From assembly GCF_001792815.1 (NCBI RefSeq), contig NZ_CP017674.1:1054001-1118000 (forward strand): a stretch of 64,000 nucleotides of DNA, read 5' to 3'. The stretch comes from Microbacterium sp. BH-3-3-3 (lineage in GTDB: Bacteria; Actinomycetota; Actinomycetes; Actinomycetales; Microbacteriaceae). Position numbers and translations under genes: made by a program. Below are positions 52,961-60,651 of this stretch, piece by piece. The notes under the pieces were generated by a model that did not search any database, was not told where the DNA came from, and was given only the letters and a program-made list of their open reading frames with translations. The stretch's first letter is position 1. Every line of letters starts with the position of its first letter.

Positions 52961-53211
52961 TCGGCGTGCGGGCGGGGGGCGTTTGCGTGAGGGGCGGTGT
53001 GGCGAGCGGAGGGCCGGGGGCGAGCGGAGGATGCCACCGCCGCGAGGGTCCTCCCTTCACCCCACGCCCTCCGCCCGCCACGCCCCGGCGGCCCCAGCGC
53101 GGCGAGCGGAGGGCCAGGGACCAGCGGAGGACCCCACCCCCGCGAGGACCCTCCCCACGCCCTCCGCCCGTCACCCGGCAACCGGCGTCGGCACCCCGCA
53201 CACGCGCGAAA

Positions 53212-53235
53212 GCCGCGCCCCCTCGGGAGCGCGGC
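53212..53235 (-). terminator. Terminator of the ribose-type permease gene
   Basis: GCCGCGC/GCGCGGC stem with an inner CCC/GGG, 20 bases after the permease stop on the minus strand. Confidence 0.5.
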
Positions 53236-53256
53236 CTTCGCGAGCGAGCGGAAGCG

Positions 53257-54261
53257 TCAGGCGGCCAGCGCCACCAACCTGCGCGCCCGAGCGGTCGCGA
53301 GGCGGACGCGCAGCACGTGCGTGAGGGCGCTGAGCCCGATCGCGGCCACCAGGGCCAGGCCGCTGGCGACCGCCTGCCAGAAGGTGGTGACGCCCAGCAG
53401 CACGAGCGAGTTGTTCAGCGCCCCGTAGAAGAGCACGCCCACCACGACGCCGAAGATCGTTCCCTCGCCGCCGGTCAGGGCCACGCCCCCGAGCAGCACC
53501 GCGGTGAGCACGACGAGTTCGAAGCCCGCGCCGATCTGCCCGGCGGGGGCGCTGTTGAGCCGCGCGACGACGATGGTTCCGGCGAAGCCCGACATCGCGC
53601 CCGAGAGCACGAAGAGCGAGAACGGCAGGCGCCGCACGGGGACGCCCGAGAGGTACGCGGCCTGACGGTTCACGCCGACCGCATACACGTGCCGGCCGGT
53701 CGGGGTGAACGCGAGGAAGACGCCCGCCACGATGAGCAGCACCGCGGCGATCCACACCGACAGCGGCACACCCGCGACGGTGCCCACGCCCAGCAGGCCG
53801 AACTCCGGGCCGAAGTTGTTGCGCGGGGTCGGGCTGATCAGCTGCGCGACCCCGCGCACCGCGGTGAGCGTGCCGAGCGTGGTGATGAAGGAGTTGAGCC
53901 CGAGCACCGTGACGATCACCGCGTTGACCAGCCCGACCGCCGCCCCGGCGAGGATCGCGAGCACGATCGCGACGGCGGGTTGACCGGCGCCCTTGTCCAT
54001 GACGAGGGATGCCACGACCCCGCCGAGCGCGAGGCTCGAGCCCACCGAGAGGTCGATGTACCCCGCGATGAGCAGCATCGCCACGGGGATCGCGACGATG
54101 GCGATCACCGCGCTGTCCTGCAGGATGCCGCGGATGTTCTGCCACCCGAAGAACGAGTCGGTGGCCAGGTGCACGCCGATGACCATCACGATCAGCACGA
54201 CGAGCAGCGGGGTGCGCACGACGCCCTCGACGATGGCGCGGAGGAAGCGGTTCTCGGTCAC
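53257..54261 (-). CDS. Ribose-type ABC transporter permease
   Basis: Membrane subunit of 334 residues, about nine helices, of the RbsC family. Signatures are AGYIDLSVGSSLALGGV, LNSFITTLGTLTAVRG, TGRHVYAVGVNRQAAYLSGV and VVLTAVLLGGVALTGGEGTI. GTG start with AAGGA upstream. In the undamaged frame the upstream ATPase gene would end by overlapping this start (GTGA). Substrates of the class are sugars, autoinducer-2, polyols or purine-like solutes. Confidence 0.9.
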   Translation of the reverse strand: MTENRFLRAIVEGVVRTPLLVVLIVMVIGVHLATDSFFGWQNIRGILQDSAVIAIVAIPVAMLLIAGYIDLSVGSSLALGGVVASLVMDKGAGQPAVAIVLAILAGAAVGLVNAVIVTVLGLNSFITTLGTLTAVRGVAQLISPTPRNNFGPEFGLLGVGTVAGVPLSVWIAAVLLIVAGVFLAFTPTGRHVYAVGVNRQAAYLSGVPVRRLPFSLFVLSGAMSGFAGTIVVARLNSAPAGQIGAGFELVVLTAVLLGGVALTGGEGTIFGVVVGVLFYGALNNSLVLLGVTTFWQAVASGLALVAAIGLSALTHVLRVRLATARARRLVALAA

Positions 54262-54286
54262 GGGCGGATTCCTTCGGTGGGGGCGG

Positions 54287-55783
54287 TCAGGGCGGTGGGG
54301 GCGGTGTGCACGGCCGAGAGCAGGCCGTCGGCCGTGGTCTCGGCGACGTCGAGCTCGTCGACCACGCTCCCCGCGAGAAGACGAGGCAGCGGTGCGCGAG
54401 GTCGATGACCTCTTCGGGTTCGTTGGTGGCGACGATCACGCCCACGCCCTTCTCGGCGGCGAGGGCCTTCACGGCGTCGTAGATGTCTTTGCGGGCGCCG
54501 ACATCCACACCTTGGGTGGGGTCGTCGAGCAGGATCACCCGCGTGCGGGCGGCGTCGTTGACCCAGCGACCGAGCAGGATCTTCTGCTGATTGCCGCCGC
54601 TGAAGCGTCCGGCGGGCAGATCCGCCGCGCGGGGGCGCAGGGCGAGCCCGTCGGCGATGCGATCGAACACCCCGCGTTCAGCGGGGAGCGAGCGCATTCC
54701 CCACGATCCGAGCCGGCGCATCGCGTCGATCACGATGTTGTCCTGGGCGGGGAGGGCGGCGAACAGTCCCTCGCGCGCGCGGTCGGCGGGAACGAGGGCG
54801 ATGCCGGCACGAAGACCCTGCGCCGGGGAGCGGGTCTCGCGCGGGACGCCGTCGATCAGGAGCGTGCCGCCGGTGCGCGGGATGCGCCCGAACACGGTGC
54901 CGAGGAAGCGCGTCCGCCCCGAGCCGACGAGCCCGTAGCAGGCGACGATCTCACCCGGAGCGACGGAGAGGTCGATCGGTCCGAGGCCGGGCGCGGTGAG
55001 TCCGCGCACCTCGAGCACCGGCGTCTCGCCCTGGCGGGGAGCCGCGGGGCGGTCGTTCGTGGCGCCGTGGCCGTCGCTGATGGCGGCGACCAGCGTCTCG
55101 CGCGTGATCCCGGCGCCCTCGGCCGACCAGACGGCCCGTCCGTTGCGCATGACGGTGGCGGCATCGGCGAGCGCGAGCACCTCGCCCAACAGGTGGGTGA
55201 CGTACAGGATCGCGATACCCCGACCGGCGAGGTCGCGCACGAGCGCACCCAGACGGGTGGCCTCGGCGCGCGAGAGCGCGGCCGTGGGCTCGTCGAAGAC
55301 GATGAGCTTCGCATCGCGGCGCACCACCTTGGCGATCTCGACCAGCTGGCGCTGTCCGATGGGCAGGGTCGCCACCCGCACGTCGGGGTCGATGCCCCCG
55401 GCGCCCACGGCGTCGAGCGCCTCGCGGGCGAGGCGACGCTGTTCCCCGCGGCGGATGAGCCCCGCGGTGGTGCGCTCCTGCCCGATGAAGAGGTTTTCGG
55501 CGACGGTCATGTTCTCGAGCAGGCTGAGGTGCTGGTAGATCACGGCGACGCCGGCGGCGATCGAGGTGCGCGGGGTGAGGGAGTCGTGGGTGGTGCCGTC
55601 GATCTCGATCGTGCCGGCGGTGGGCGCCACCCCGCCGCCGAGGCAGGCGATGAGCGTGGACTTGCCCGCGCCGTTGTGTCCGAGCAGCGCGTGGATGCGC
55701 CCGCCGGGGATGTCGAGGGTGACGTCGTCGAGCGCGAGGGTGGCCCCGTACCGCTTCGTCAGACCGCGCACGGTGACAGTCAT
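54287..55783 (-). CDS. Ribose-type ABC transporter ATPase, probable 3' frameshift
   Basis: Tandem-cassette ATPase of the RbsA family; 498 residues in the frame as it stands. The first cassette has GHNGAGKST, VIYQHLSLLENMTVAEN and LIVFDEPTAAL, the second has GLVGSGRTR and FSGGNQQK. After HRCLVFSRG the protein changes to a Ser/Pro/Thr-rich tail that looks out of frame. The other frame gives SVVDELDVAETTADGLLSAV and ends at 54258 overlapping the permease start. One base is therefore missing near the G4 run at 54369-54372 (minus strand), by mutation or sequencing error. The damage removes only the last 40 residues, so activity may persist. Confidence 0.85.
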   Translation of the reverse strand: MTVTVRGLTKRYGATLALDDVTLDIPGGRIHALLGHNGAGKSTLIACLGGGVAPTAGTIEIDGTTHDSLTPRTSIAAGVAVIYQHLSLLENMTVAENLFIGQERTTAGLIRRGEQRRLAREALDAVGAGGIDPDVRVATLPIGQRQLVEIAKVVRRDAKLIVFDEPTAALSRAEATRLGALVRDLAGRGIAILYVTHLLGEVLALADAATVMRNGRAVWSAEGAGITRETLVAAISDGHGATNDRPAAPRQGETPVLEVRGLTAPGLGPIDLSVAPGEIVACYGLVGSGRTRFLGTVFGRIPRTGGTLLIDGVPRETRSPAQGLRAGIALVPADRAREGLFAALPAQDNIVIDAMRRLGSWGMRSLPAERGVFDRIADGLALRPRAADLPAGRFSGGNQQKILLGRWVNDAARTRVILLDDPTQGVDVGARKDIYDAVKALAAEKGVGVIVATNEPEEVIDLAHRCLVFSRGAWSTSSTSPRPRPTACSRPCTPPPPP

Positions 55784-55808
55784 GTCTTCTCCGTTCTCGT
55801 CGGATGGA

Positions 55809-55836
55809 GGCGGGAGCGGGTCACCCCGCTCCCGCC
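55809..55836 (-). terminator. Attenuator-like hairpin between binding-protein and ATPase genes
   Basis: Perfect 12-bp repeat GGCGGGAGCGGG/CCCGCTCCCGCC with loop TCAC, six bases after the binding-protein stop. Same position and design as the hairpin at 9483-9510. Confidence 0.65.
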
Positions 55837-55842
55837 GGGCGA

Positions 55843-56847
55843 TCAGCCGCCGAGCTCGGTGATGTAGCTCGAGAGGTCGGGATCGTCGACCGTGACGACG
55901 GTCACGGGCAGGTCGACGCTGGCATCCGTCTTGCCCTCGCCGAGCGCGATCGGGATGTCGATGACGTTGTCGACGAGGTCCTTCAGCGAGAAGTAGGTGG
56001 CGGCGCGGAAGAAGTTGCCGTCCTTCATCTTCTGCAGGAGGAACAGGTTGGGGTCGAGCCCGCCGACGTACGTCTTCGCGTCGTTCTCGGCGCGGCCCGA
56101 GGCGACGAGCGCCTGGTACGCACCTTGAGCGGCGTCACCGACCGCCGAGACGACGACGTTGACGTCCGGGTTCTGCGCGAGCAGCGTGGTGGTGACCGAC
56201 AGACCGTCGTCGGGGGTGACGGCCTGCTGCTGGCCGACGATCTGCAGGTCGGGACCGGCTTCCTTCAGACCGTCGAGCAGGCCCTGCGTGCGCTCCTGAC
56301 CGATCTGCCGCTCGGTCTCGCTGAGCACGATCACCTTCGCGTCGGGGCCGACGTTCTTCAGGGCCCACTCCGCGGCATCCTTCCCGAGGTCGTACCCCGA
56401 CTGGTAGAAGCTGAACTGCAGCGTCGCGTCCTGATTGGTCATGTCGCCGCCGTAGGTCACCCAGTACTTCCCGCCGTCGCGGTACTGCTGCGCGACCGAC
56501 TCCAGGCTCGCGGGGTCGACGGGGAACGACACGACGGCATCGACGTCGCTGGTGAGGTTCGAGGTGAGCTGGCTGACCTGCTTCTGCAGGTCCATCTCGT
56601 CGTTGGTGAAGGTGACCTCCACGCCCTTCTCGGCCGCGCGCTGCTCGACGATGTTGACGATGGCGCCGTAGACAGGCAGGGCGGTGAAGGGGTAGTCGAA
56701 CAGGATCTTCGTGACCGGTCCGCGGTCGGACGGGGCCGCGCTGGGCCCCGATCCGGCGTCGTCGGCGGCGGTGGTGCTGCAGGCGGAGAGGGCGAGGCCG
56801 GCGATGACGACCGAGGCCATCGCGGTCAGGCGGAGGCGGCGCTTCAT
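55843..56847 (-). CDS. Ribose-type substrate-binding lipoprotein
   Basis: Extracellular binding protein of the type 1 periplasmic-binding fold, 334 residues. Signal peptide with lipobox LSACS, then KILFDYPFTALPVYGAIV, SFPVDPASLESVAQQYRDGG and VVVSAVGDAAQGAYQAL. It is the partner of the following ATPase and permease. Located 108 bases downstream of the amidohydrolase gene across a hairpin. Solute unknown. Confidence 0.9.
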   Translation of the reverse strand: MKRRLRLTAMASVVIAGLALSACSTTAADDAGSGPSAAPSDRGPVTKILFDYPFTALPVYGAIVNIVEQRAAEKGVEVTFTNDEMDLQKQVSQLTSNLTSDVDAVVSFPVDPASLESVAQQYRDGGKYWVTYGGDMTNQDATLQFSFYQSGYDLGKDAAEWALKNVGPDAKVIVLSETERQIGQERTQGLLDGLKEAGPDLQIVGQQQAVTPDDGLSVTTTLLAQNPDVNVVVSAVGDAAQGAYQALVASGRAENDAKTYVGGLDPNLFLLQKMKDGNFFRAATYFSLKDLVDNVIDIPIALGEGKTDASVDLPVTVVTVDDPDLSSYITELGG

Positions 56848-56914
56848 GATGCTCCTTGCGGGTCAGGGGTGTGTGCGGTTGCTGTGGTGCGGGTGGTGCG
56901 GGGGTTGCTGGATG

Positions 56915-56938
56915 CCGCCCCCGGGGATCCGGGGGCGG
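56915..56938 (-). terminator. Terminator of the YtcJ-like amidohydrolase gene
   Basis: Perfect 10-bp CCGCCCCCGG/CCGGGGGCGG stem with loop GGAT, 17 bases after the stop at 56956. Confidence 0.6.
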
Positions 56939-56955
56939 AGTGCGGCGGCGCGCGG

Positions 56956-58605
56956 TCAGGCGGTGAACACCCGGCGTCCCGCGAACCACGTCTCGATCGC
57001 GCGCGTGTGCACGACGCGGTCGATCTCGACGGCGAAGGGATCCTGGTCGAGGACGACGAAGTCGGCCGACTTGCCGACGACGAGCGAGCCGGTCACGTCC
57101 CCGAGGCCCATCGCCGTGGCGGCGTTGACGGTGAAGACCTCGAACGCCTCGGCGAGGGTGAGCGCCTGCTCGGGCCAGAGCGTGCCGGGCGCGCGCCCGA
57201 GCGGGTCGGCTCGGGTGACGAGGCCCTGGATCCCCTCCCACGGGTTCGGCGAGACGCTGACGGGCCAGTCCGACCCGCCCGCCACCAGCACTCCCCGATC
57301 GACGAGGTCGCGATTGGGCTGCAGGTGAGCGGCCTCGGGCTGAGGACGCACCTGCGCGATGGCATCCGGGATGACCCCCGGGAACCAGAGGAAGGGCGAG
57401 ATGTCGGCCGACACGTCGAGGTCGACGAAACGCTGCCGGTCGTCGGGGTGCACGAACTGCCCGTGGGCGATCTGGTAACGGCTGGTCGTGTCGCCGCCGG
57501 CGCGGACGGCCGCGATCGCGTCGAGCGCGATGCGCACCGCGGCGTCGCCCGTGCAGTGGATCTTGGCGCCCAGTCCCTGCGCCGCGGTGCGGGTGAGCCA
57601 GTCGGTCAGGTGCGCGGGGTCCATGGTGGTCACGCCGCAGTGCGCGTGCCCGTGATCGGGGCTCGGCAGGTAGGGGGTGAGGAACGCGCCCGTGTAGGTG
57701 GGCGGAACGCCGTCGAGCGCGACCTTGACGAAGTCGGGGCGGTGATGCGGGGTGCGGAACTCCTCGCGCCGCGCGACGAGTTCGTCGCCCACGGGGGTGT
57801 TCGCGAAGAGGAACTCGCTCGACAGCAGCGACGACACCACCCAGGCGTGCAGGTCGCCGTCGACGTCGAGATCGCGCAGCGCGCCCATGATCTCGACGGT
57901 GGCGGCGGCATCCTGGAATGCCGTGATGCCGAAGGAGTGCAGGATCTCGATCGCCCGGGCGCTCGCCCGGCGGTAGCGCTCCGGGGTCCGTGCGAGGTTG
58001 CGATCGAGCGCCTCGGTGACGGCGAGAGTCGCCGCCTCCATGAGCAGGCCGGTCGGCTCGCCCGTCTCGGCGTCGCGCACGATGCGCCCCTGCGCGGGAT
58101 CCGGGGTGTCGATATGGATGCCGGCGGCCTCGAGCGCCGCGGAGTTCGCGAACCGGTTGTGGTGACTGTCGTCGGTGAGGACGACGGGGCGTCCGCCCGC
58201 GGCCTCGTCGAAGCGCGCGCGGGTCTCGGCGTGCGAGAACTCGTCGAGCAGGACGCTGCCGAACGCCTCGCCCACGACCCACTCGTCGGGGCCGAGCCCG
58301 GCGGCGCAGGTGCGCACGGCCTCGAGCACCTCGTCGAGGCTCGCGGTGGGCGGGAACGCGAGCTGGAAGAGGTCGGCCTCGCCGGCCATGAGGTGGTGGT
58401 TGTGCACGTCGACCAGTCCCGGCACGATCGTTGCCCCGGCGAGGTCGCGCACCTCGGAGTCGGGGCCGGCCGTGGCGAGCACCTCGTCGTCGCTGCCGAC
58501 GGCGATGAGACGCCCCTGGGCGACGGCGAGCGCGGTGGCGAGCGGGCGGGAGCGATCGGCCGTGCGCACCACGGCGCCGTGCAGGATGAGGTCGGCGACG
58601 GTCAT
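56956..58605 (-). CDS. YtcJ-like metal-dependent amidohydrolase
   Basis: Amidohydrolase of 549 residues, YtcJ group. Metal ligands are traceable: HNHH in VDVHNHHLMAG, the bridging Lys in FVKVALDGVP, His in AKIHCTGDAA, His in IAHGQF and the catalytic Asp in GGSDWPV. These enzymes hydrolyse amides or related bonds, but few have known substrates. ATG at 58603-58605 has GGGAG upstream. Its gene lies upstream of the ABC importer, suggesting an imported amide, ester or glycoside-like compound. Confidence 0.87.
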   Translation of the reverse strand: MTVADLILHGAVVRTADRSRPLATALAVAQGRLIAVGSDDEVLATAGPDSEVRDLAGATIVPGLVDVHNHHLMAGEADLFQLAFPPTASLDEVLEAVRTCAAGLGPDEWVVGEAFGSVLLDEFSHAETRARFDEAAGGRPVVLTDDSHHNRFANSAALEAAGIHIDTPDPAQGRIVRDAETGEPTGLLMEAATLAVTEALDRNLARTPERYRRASARAIEILHSFGITAFQDAAATVEIMGALRDLDVDGDLHAWVVSSLLSSEFLFANTPVGDELVARREEFRTPHHRPDFVKVALDGVPPTYTGAFLTPYLPSPDHGHAHCGVTTMDPAHLTDWLTRTAAQGLGAKIHCTGDAAVRIALDAIAAVRAGGDTTSRYQIAHGQFVHPDDRQRFVDLDVSADISPFLWFPGVIPDAIAQVRPQPEAAHLQPNRDLVDRGVLVAGGSDWPVSVSPNPWEGIQGLVTRADPLGRAPGTLWPEQALTLAEAFEVFTVNAATAMGLGDVTGSLVVGKSADFVVLDQDPFAVEIDRVVHTRAIETWFAGRRVFTA

Positions 58606-58778
58606 GAGGCTCCCGGTGTTCGGCGGCGTCGAGGGCGACGACGGTGAGGGTGGAACGGGTCCGGCGGGCGGATGCCACGGTGCCGGGGTGGAGCGAGTGA
58701 GTACATCCTGCGCGCCCCGGGCCCGCTGTGCTTGACCGCGGATGCCCCCGGGTTGACGCAGGACGCACAACCCGGGGA

Positions 58779-58803
58779 CCGGGCGGGGACCGACTCCGCC
58801 CGG
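58779..58803 (-). terminator. Terminator of the aldehyde dehydrogenase gene
   Basis: CCGGGCGG/CCGCCCGG, eight perfect pairs with a 9-base loop, seven bases after the stop at 58811. It separates this gene from the amidohydrolase gene. Confidence 0.6.
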
Positions 58804-58810
58804 GTGGGGC

Positions 58811-60286
58811 TCAGCCGTTGATGACTTGCGGCACGCCCAGGGCCTTGAGCCCTTCGACGCCGAACTCGAGACCGTAGCCCGAGCCCTTCACCCCGCCGAA
58901 GGGGATGAGCGGGTGCACCCCGCCGTGCGAGTTGATCCACACGGTGCCCGCCTGCAGGCGCGCGGCCACGCGTCGCGCGGCATCGCGGTCGCTCGACCAC
59001 ACCGAGGCGCCGAGGCCGACGTCGAGGCCGTTCGCGCTGGCGATGGCGTCTTCCACGTCGGTGTACCGGATGACGGGCAGGACGGGTCCGAACTGCTCCT
59101 CGTCGACGAGGGCCACACCGTCGGCCACGTCGGCCACGATCGTCGTGCGGTAGAACAGCTCGCCGAGGTCGGTGGCGGGCTCGCCGCCCAGCACGATGCG
59201 ACCGCCGGCGGCCCGGGCGTCGTCGACGAGACGGGCGACGATGTCGAACTGCTGCGTGTTCTGCAGCGGCCCGAGGACCGTCCCCTCGTCGAGCCCCCGT
59301 CCCATCGGCACGTTCGCGGCGTAGCCGGCGAGCGCCTCGACGACGTCGTCGTAGACCTCGTCGTGCACGTACAGGCGCTTCAGCGCCGCACAGGTCTGAC
59401 CGGTGTTGATGAAGGCTCCCCAGAACAGCCCCTCGGCGATGGCCGCGGGGTCGACGTCGGGCAGCACGATGCCGGCGTCGTTGCCGCCGAGCTCGAGCGT
59501 GAGGCGGGCGAGGTTGCCGGCCGAGCTCTCGATGATCTTGCGCCCCGTGGCGGTCGAGCCCGTGAACATCACCTTGTCCACCTCGGGGTGGGCGACGAGC
59601 CGGGCACCGGCATCGCGGTCGCCCGCGACGGCGATGAGCACGTCGTCGGGCAGCACCTCGTTGATCACGTCGACCAGCGCCAACACGCTCAGCGGCGTGT
59701 ACTCGCTGGGCTTGACCACCACGGAGTTGCCCATCCGCAGGGCGGGGGCGATCTGCCAGACGGTGATCATCATGGGCCAGTTCCACGGGCCGACCGCGGC
59801 GACCACACCGAGCGCGCGGTAGTGGAGTTCGGCGTACAGCTGCCCGTCGTCGACGACGACCTCGGGATCGAGCGCGGTGCTCGCGGCGGTGCGCAGCCAC
59901 GCCGCGCACGCGCCGACCTCGAACCGGGCGTTGGGGCCGTCGAGCGGTTTGCCCTGCTCACGCGAGAGCAGGCGCGCGAGCTCTTCGGCGTGGGCCTCGA
60001 TGCGCTCGGCTGCGGCCATCAGCAGGCCGCTGCGCTCCTCGTGTCCGAGGGCGTCCCACCCGGGCTGGGCGGCGCGGGCGCGGGCCACGGCGTCGTCGAC
60101 ATCGGCCACCGTGTGCACCGGGGCTCGTCCGATCACCTCGCGCGTGGCGGCATCCGGGATATCCCGCCCCTGGCCCTCGGGAGCCTGCACGCGCGCGAGC
60201 AGGGCGGTGTCGTCGGCCGTCGGGTCCGAGGCGGGCACGGCCGCGTCGATCTCGGGATCGGCCAGGGCGGGGGTGGGGTCGGACAT
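58811..60286 (-). CDS. NAD(P)-dependent aldehyde dehydrogenase
   Basis: Oxidises an aldehyde to a carboxylate, 491 residues. Motifs: VAAVGPWNWPMMI, FTGSTATGRKI, the Glu motif LELGGNDAGIVL and catalytic Cys in NTGQTCAALKRL. The last residues GGVKGSGYGLEFGVEGL are typical of the phenylacetaldehyde/benzaldehyde-like and general ALDH groups. AAGGAG precedes the ATG. Divergent from the ThDP-dependent enzyme gene, it could take over the aldehyde produced by that enzyme. Confidence 0.9.
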   Translation of the reverse strand: MSDPTPALADPEIDAAVPASDPTADDTALLARVQAPEGQGRDIPDAATREVIGRAPVHTVADVDDAVARARAAQPGWDALGHEERSGLLMAAAERIEAHAEELARLLSREQGKPLDGPNARFEVGACAAWLRTAASTALDPEVVVDDGQLYAELHYRALGVVAAVGPWNWPMMITVWQIAPALRMGNSVVVKPSEYTPLSVLALVDVINEVLPDDVLIAVAGDRDAGARLVAHPEVDKVMFTGSTATGRKIIESSAGNLARLTLELGGNDAGIVLPDVDPAAIAEGLFWGAFINTGQTCAALKRLYVHDEVYDDVVEALAGYAANVPMGRGLDEGTVLGPLQNTQQFDIVARLVDDARAAGGRIVLGGEPATDLGELFYRTTIVADVADGVALVDEEQFGPVLPVIRYTDVEDAIASANGLDVGLGASVWSSDRDAARRVAARLQAGTVWINSHGGVHPLIPFGGVKGSGYGLEFGVEGLKALGVPQVING

Positions 60287-60651
60287 CTCGGCTCCTTCGG
60301 TTCGTGTCCCGGGCCGTGGTGCGAGGGGCCCGTCTTCCGTCAGCCTCCGCCGCGGGCCCGCACCGCGCTTGTCCGCGCGTGCGCGGGCCATGACCGGGCG
60401 CGCCCGCTTGCCCGTTCTTCCGTCGCCCCGCAACGTGCGGCGACCGGACACGACCATCGCGGGAGGGTCACGGGACGCGTCCGCGCGAGGCGCATGCACG
60501 CCCCCGTCGCCCCGCGCCCGCGGATCGTATATGATCACTCCCGTCAGGCGCACGAGGTCGTGCGTCGCTGCTCGAAAAAAGGGCACGTAGCGCGAGAACC
60601 GCGCGAGACACATACGGCTCATTCCCGTTCCTGTTTCGCGAAAGGCTCGTC
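60287..60651. promoter_or_regulatory. Divergent control region between aldehyde dehydrogenase and ThDP-enzyme genes
   Basis: No gene is seen in 365 bases. The only AT-rich island is CGGATCGTATATGATCACTC around 60521-60540, containing GATC-GTATAT-GATC (60523-60536). It can serve both as a -10-like region and as an operator half-palindrome of the GTATA-type bound by GntR-family regulators. No regulator gene is next to it. Confidence 0.4.

Larger units (their letters stand above)
52916..53256. other. Intergenic region with terminators and a 100-bp imperfect duplication
   Basis: No gene is seen between moaF and the convergent permease gene. Two terminator-like hairpins mark its ends. Between them, a segment starting GGCGAGCGGAGGGCC at 53001 is repeated with changes exactly 100 bases later at 53101, both copies ending in CCACGCCCTCCGCCCG-like sequence. 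Confidence 0.6.
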
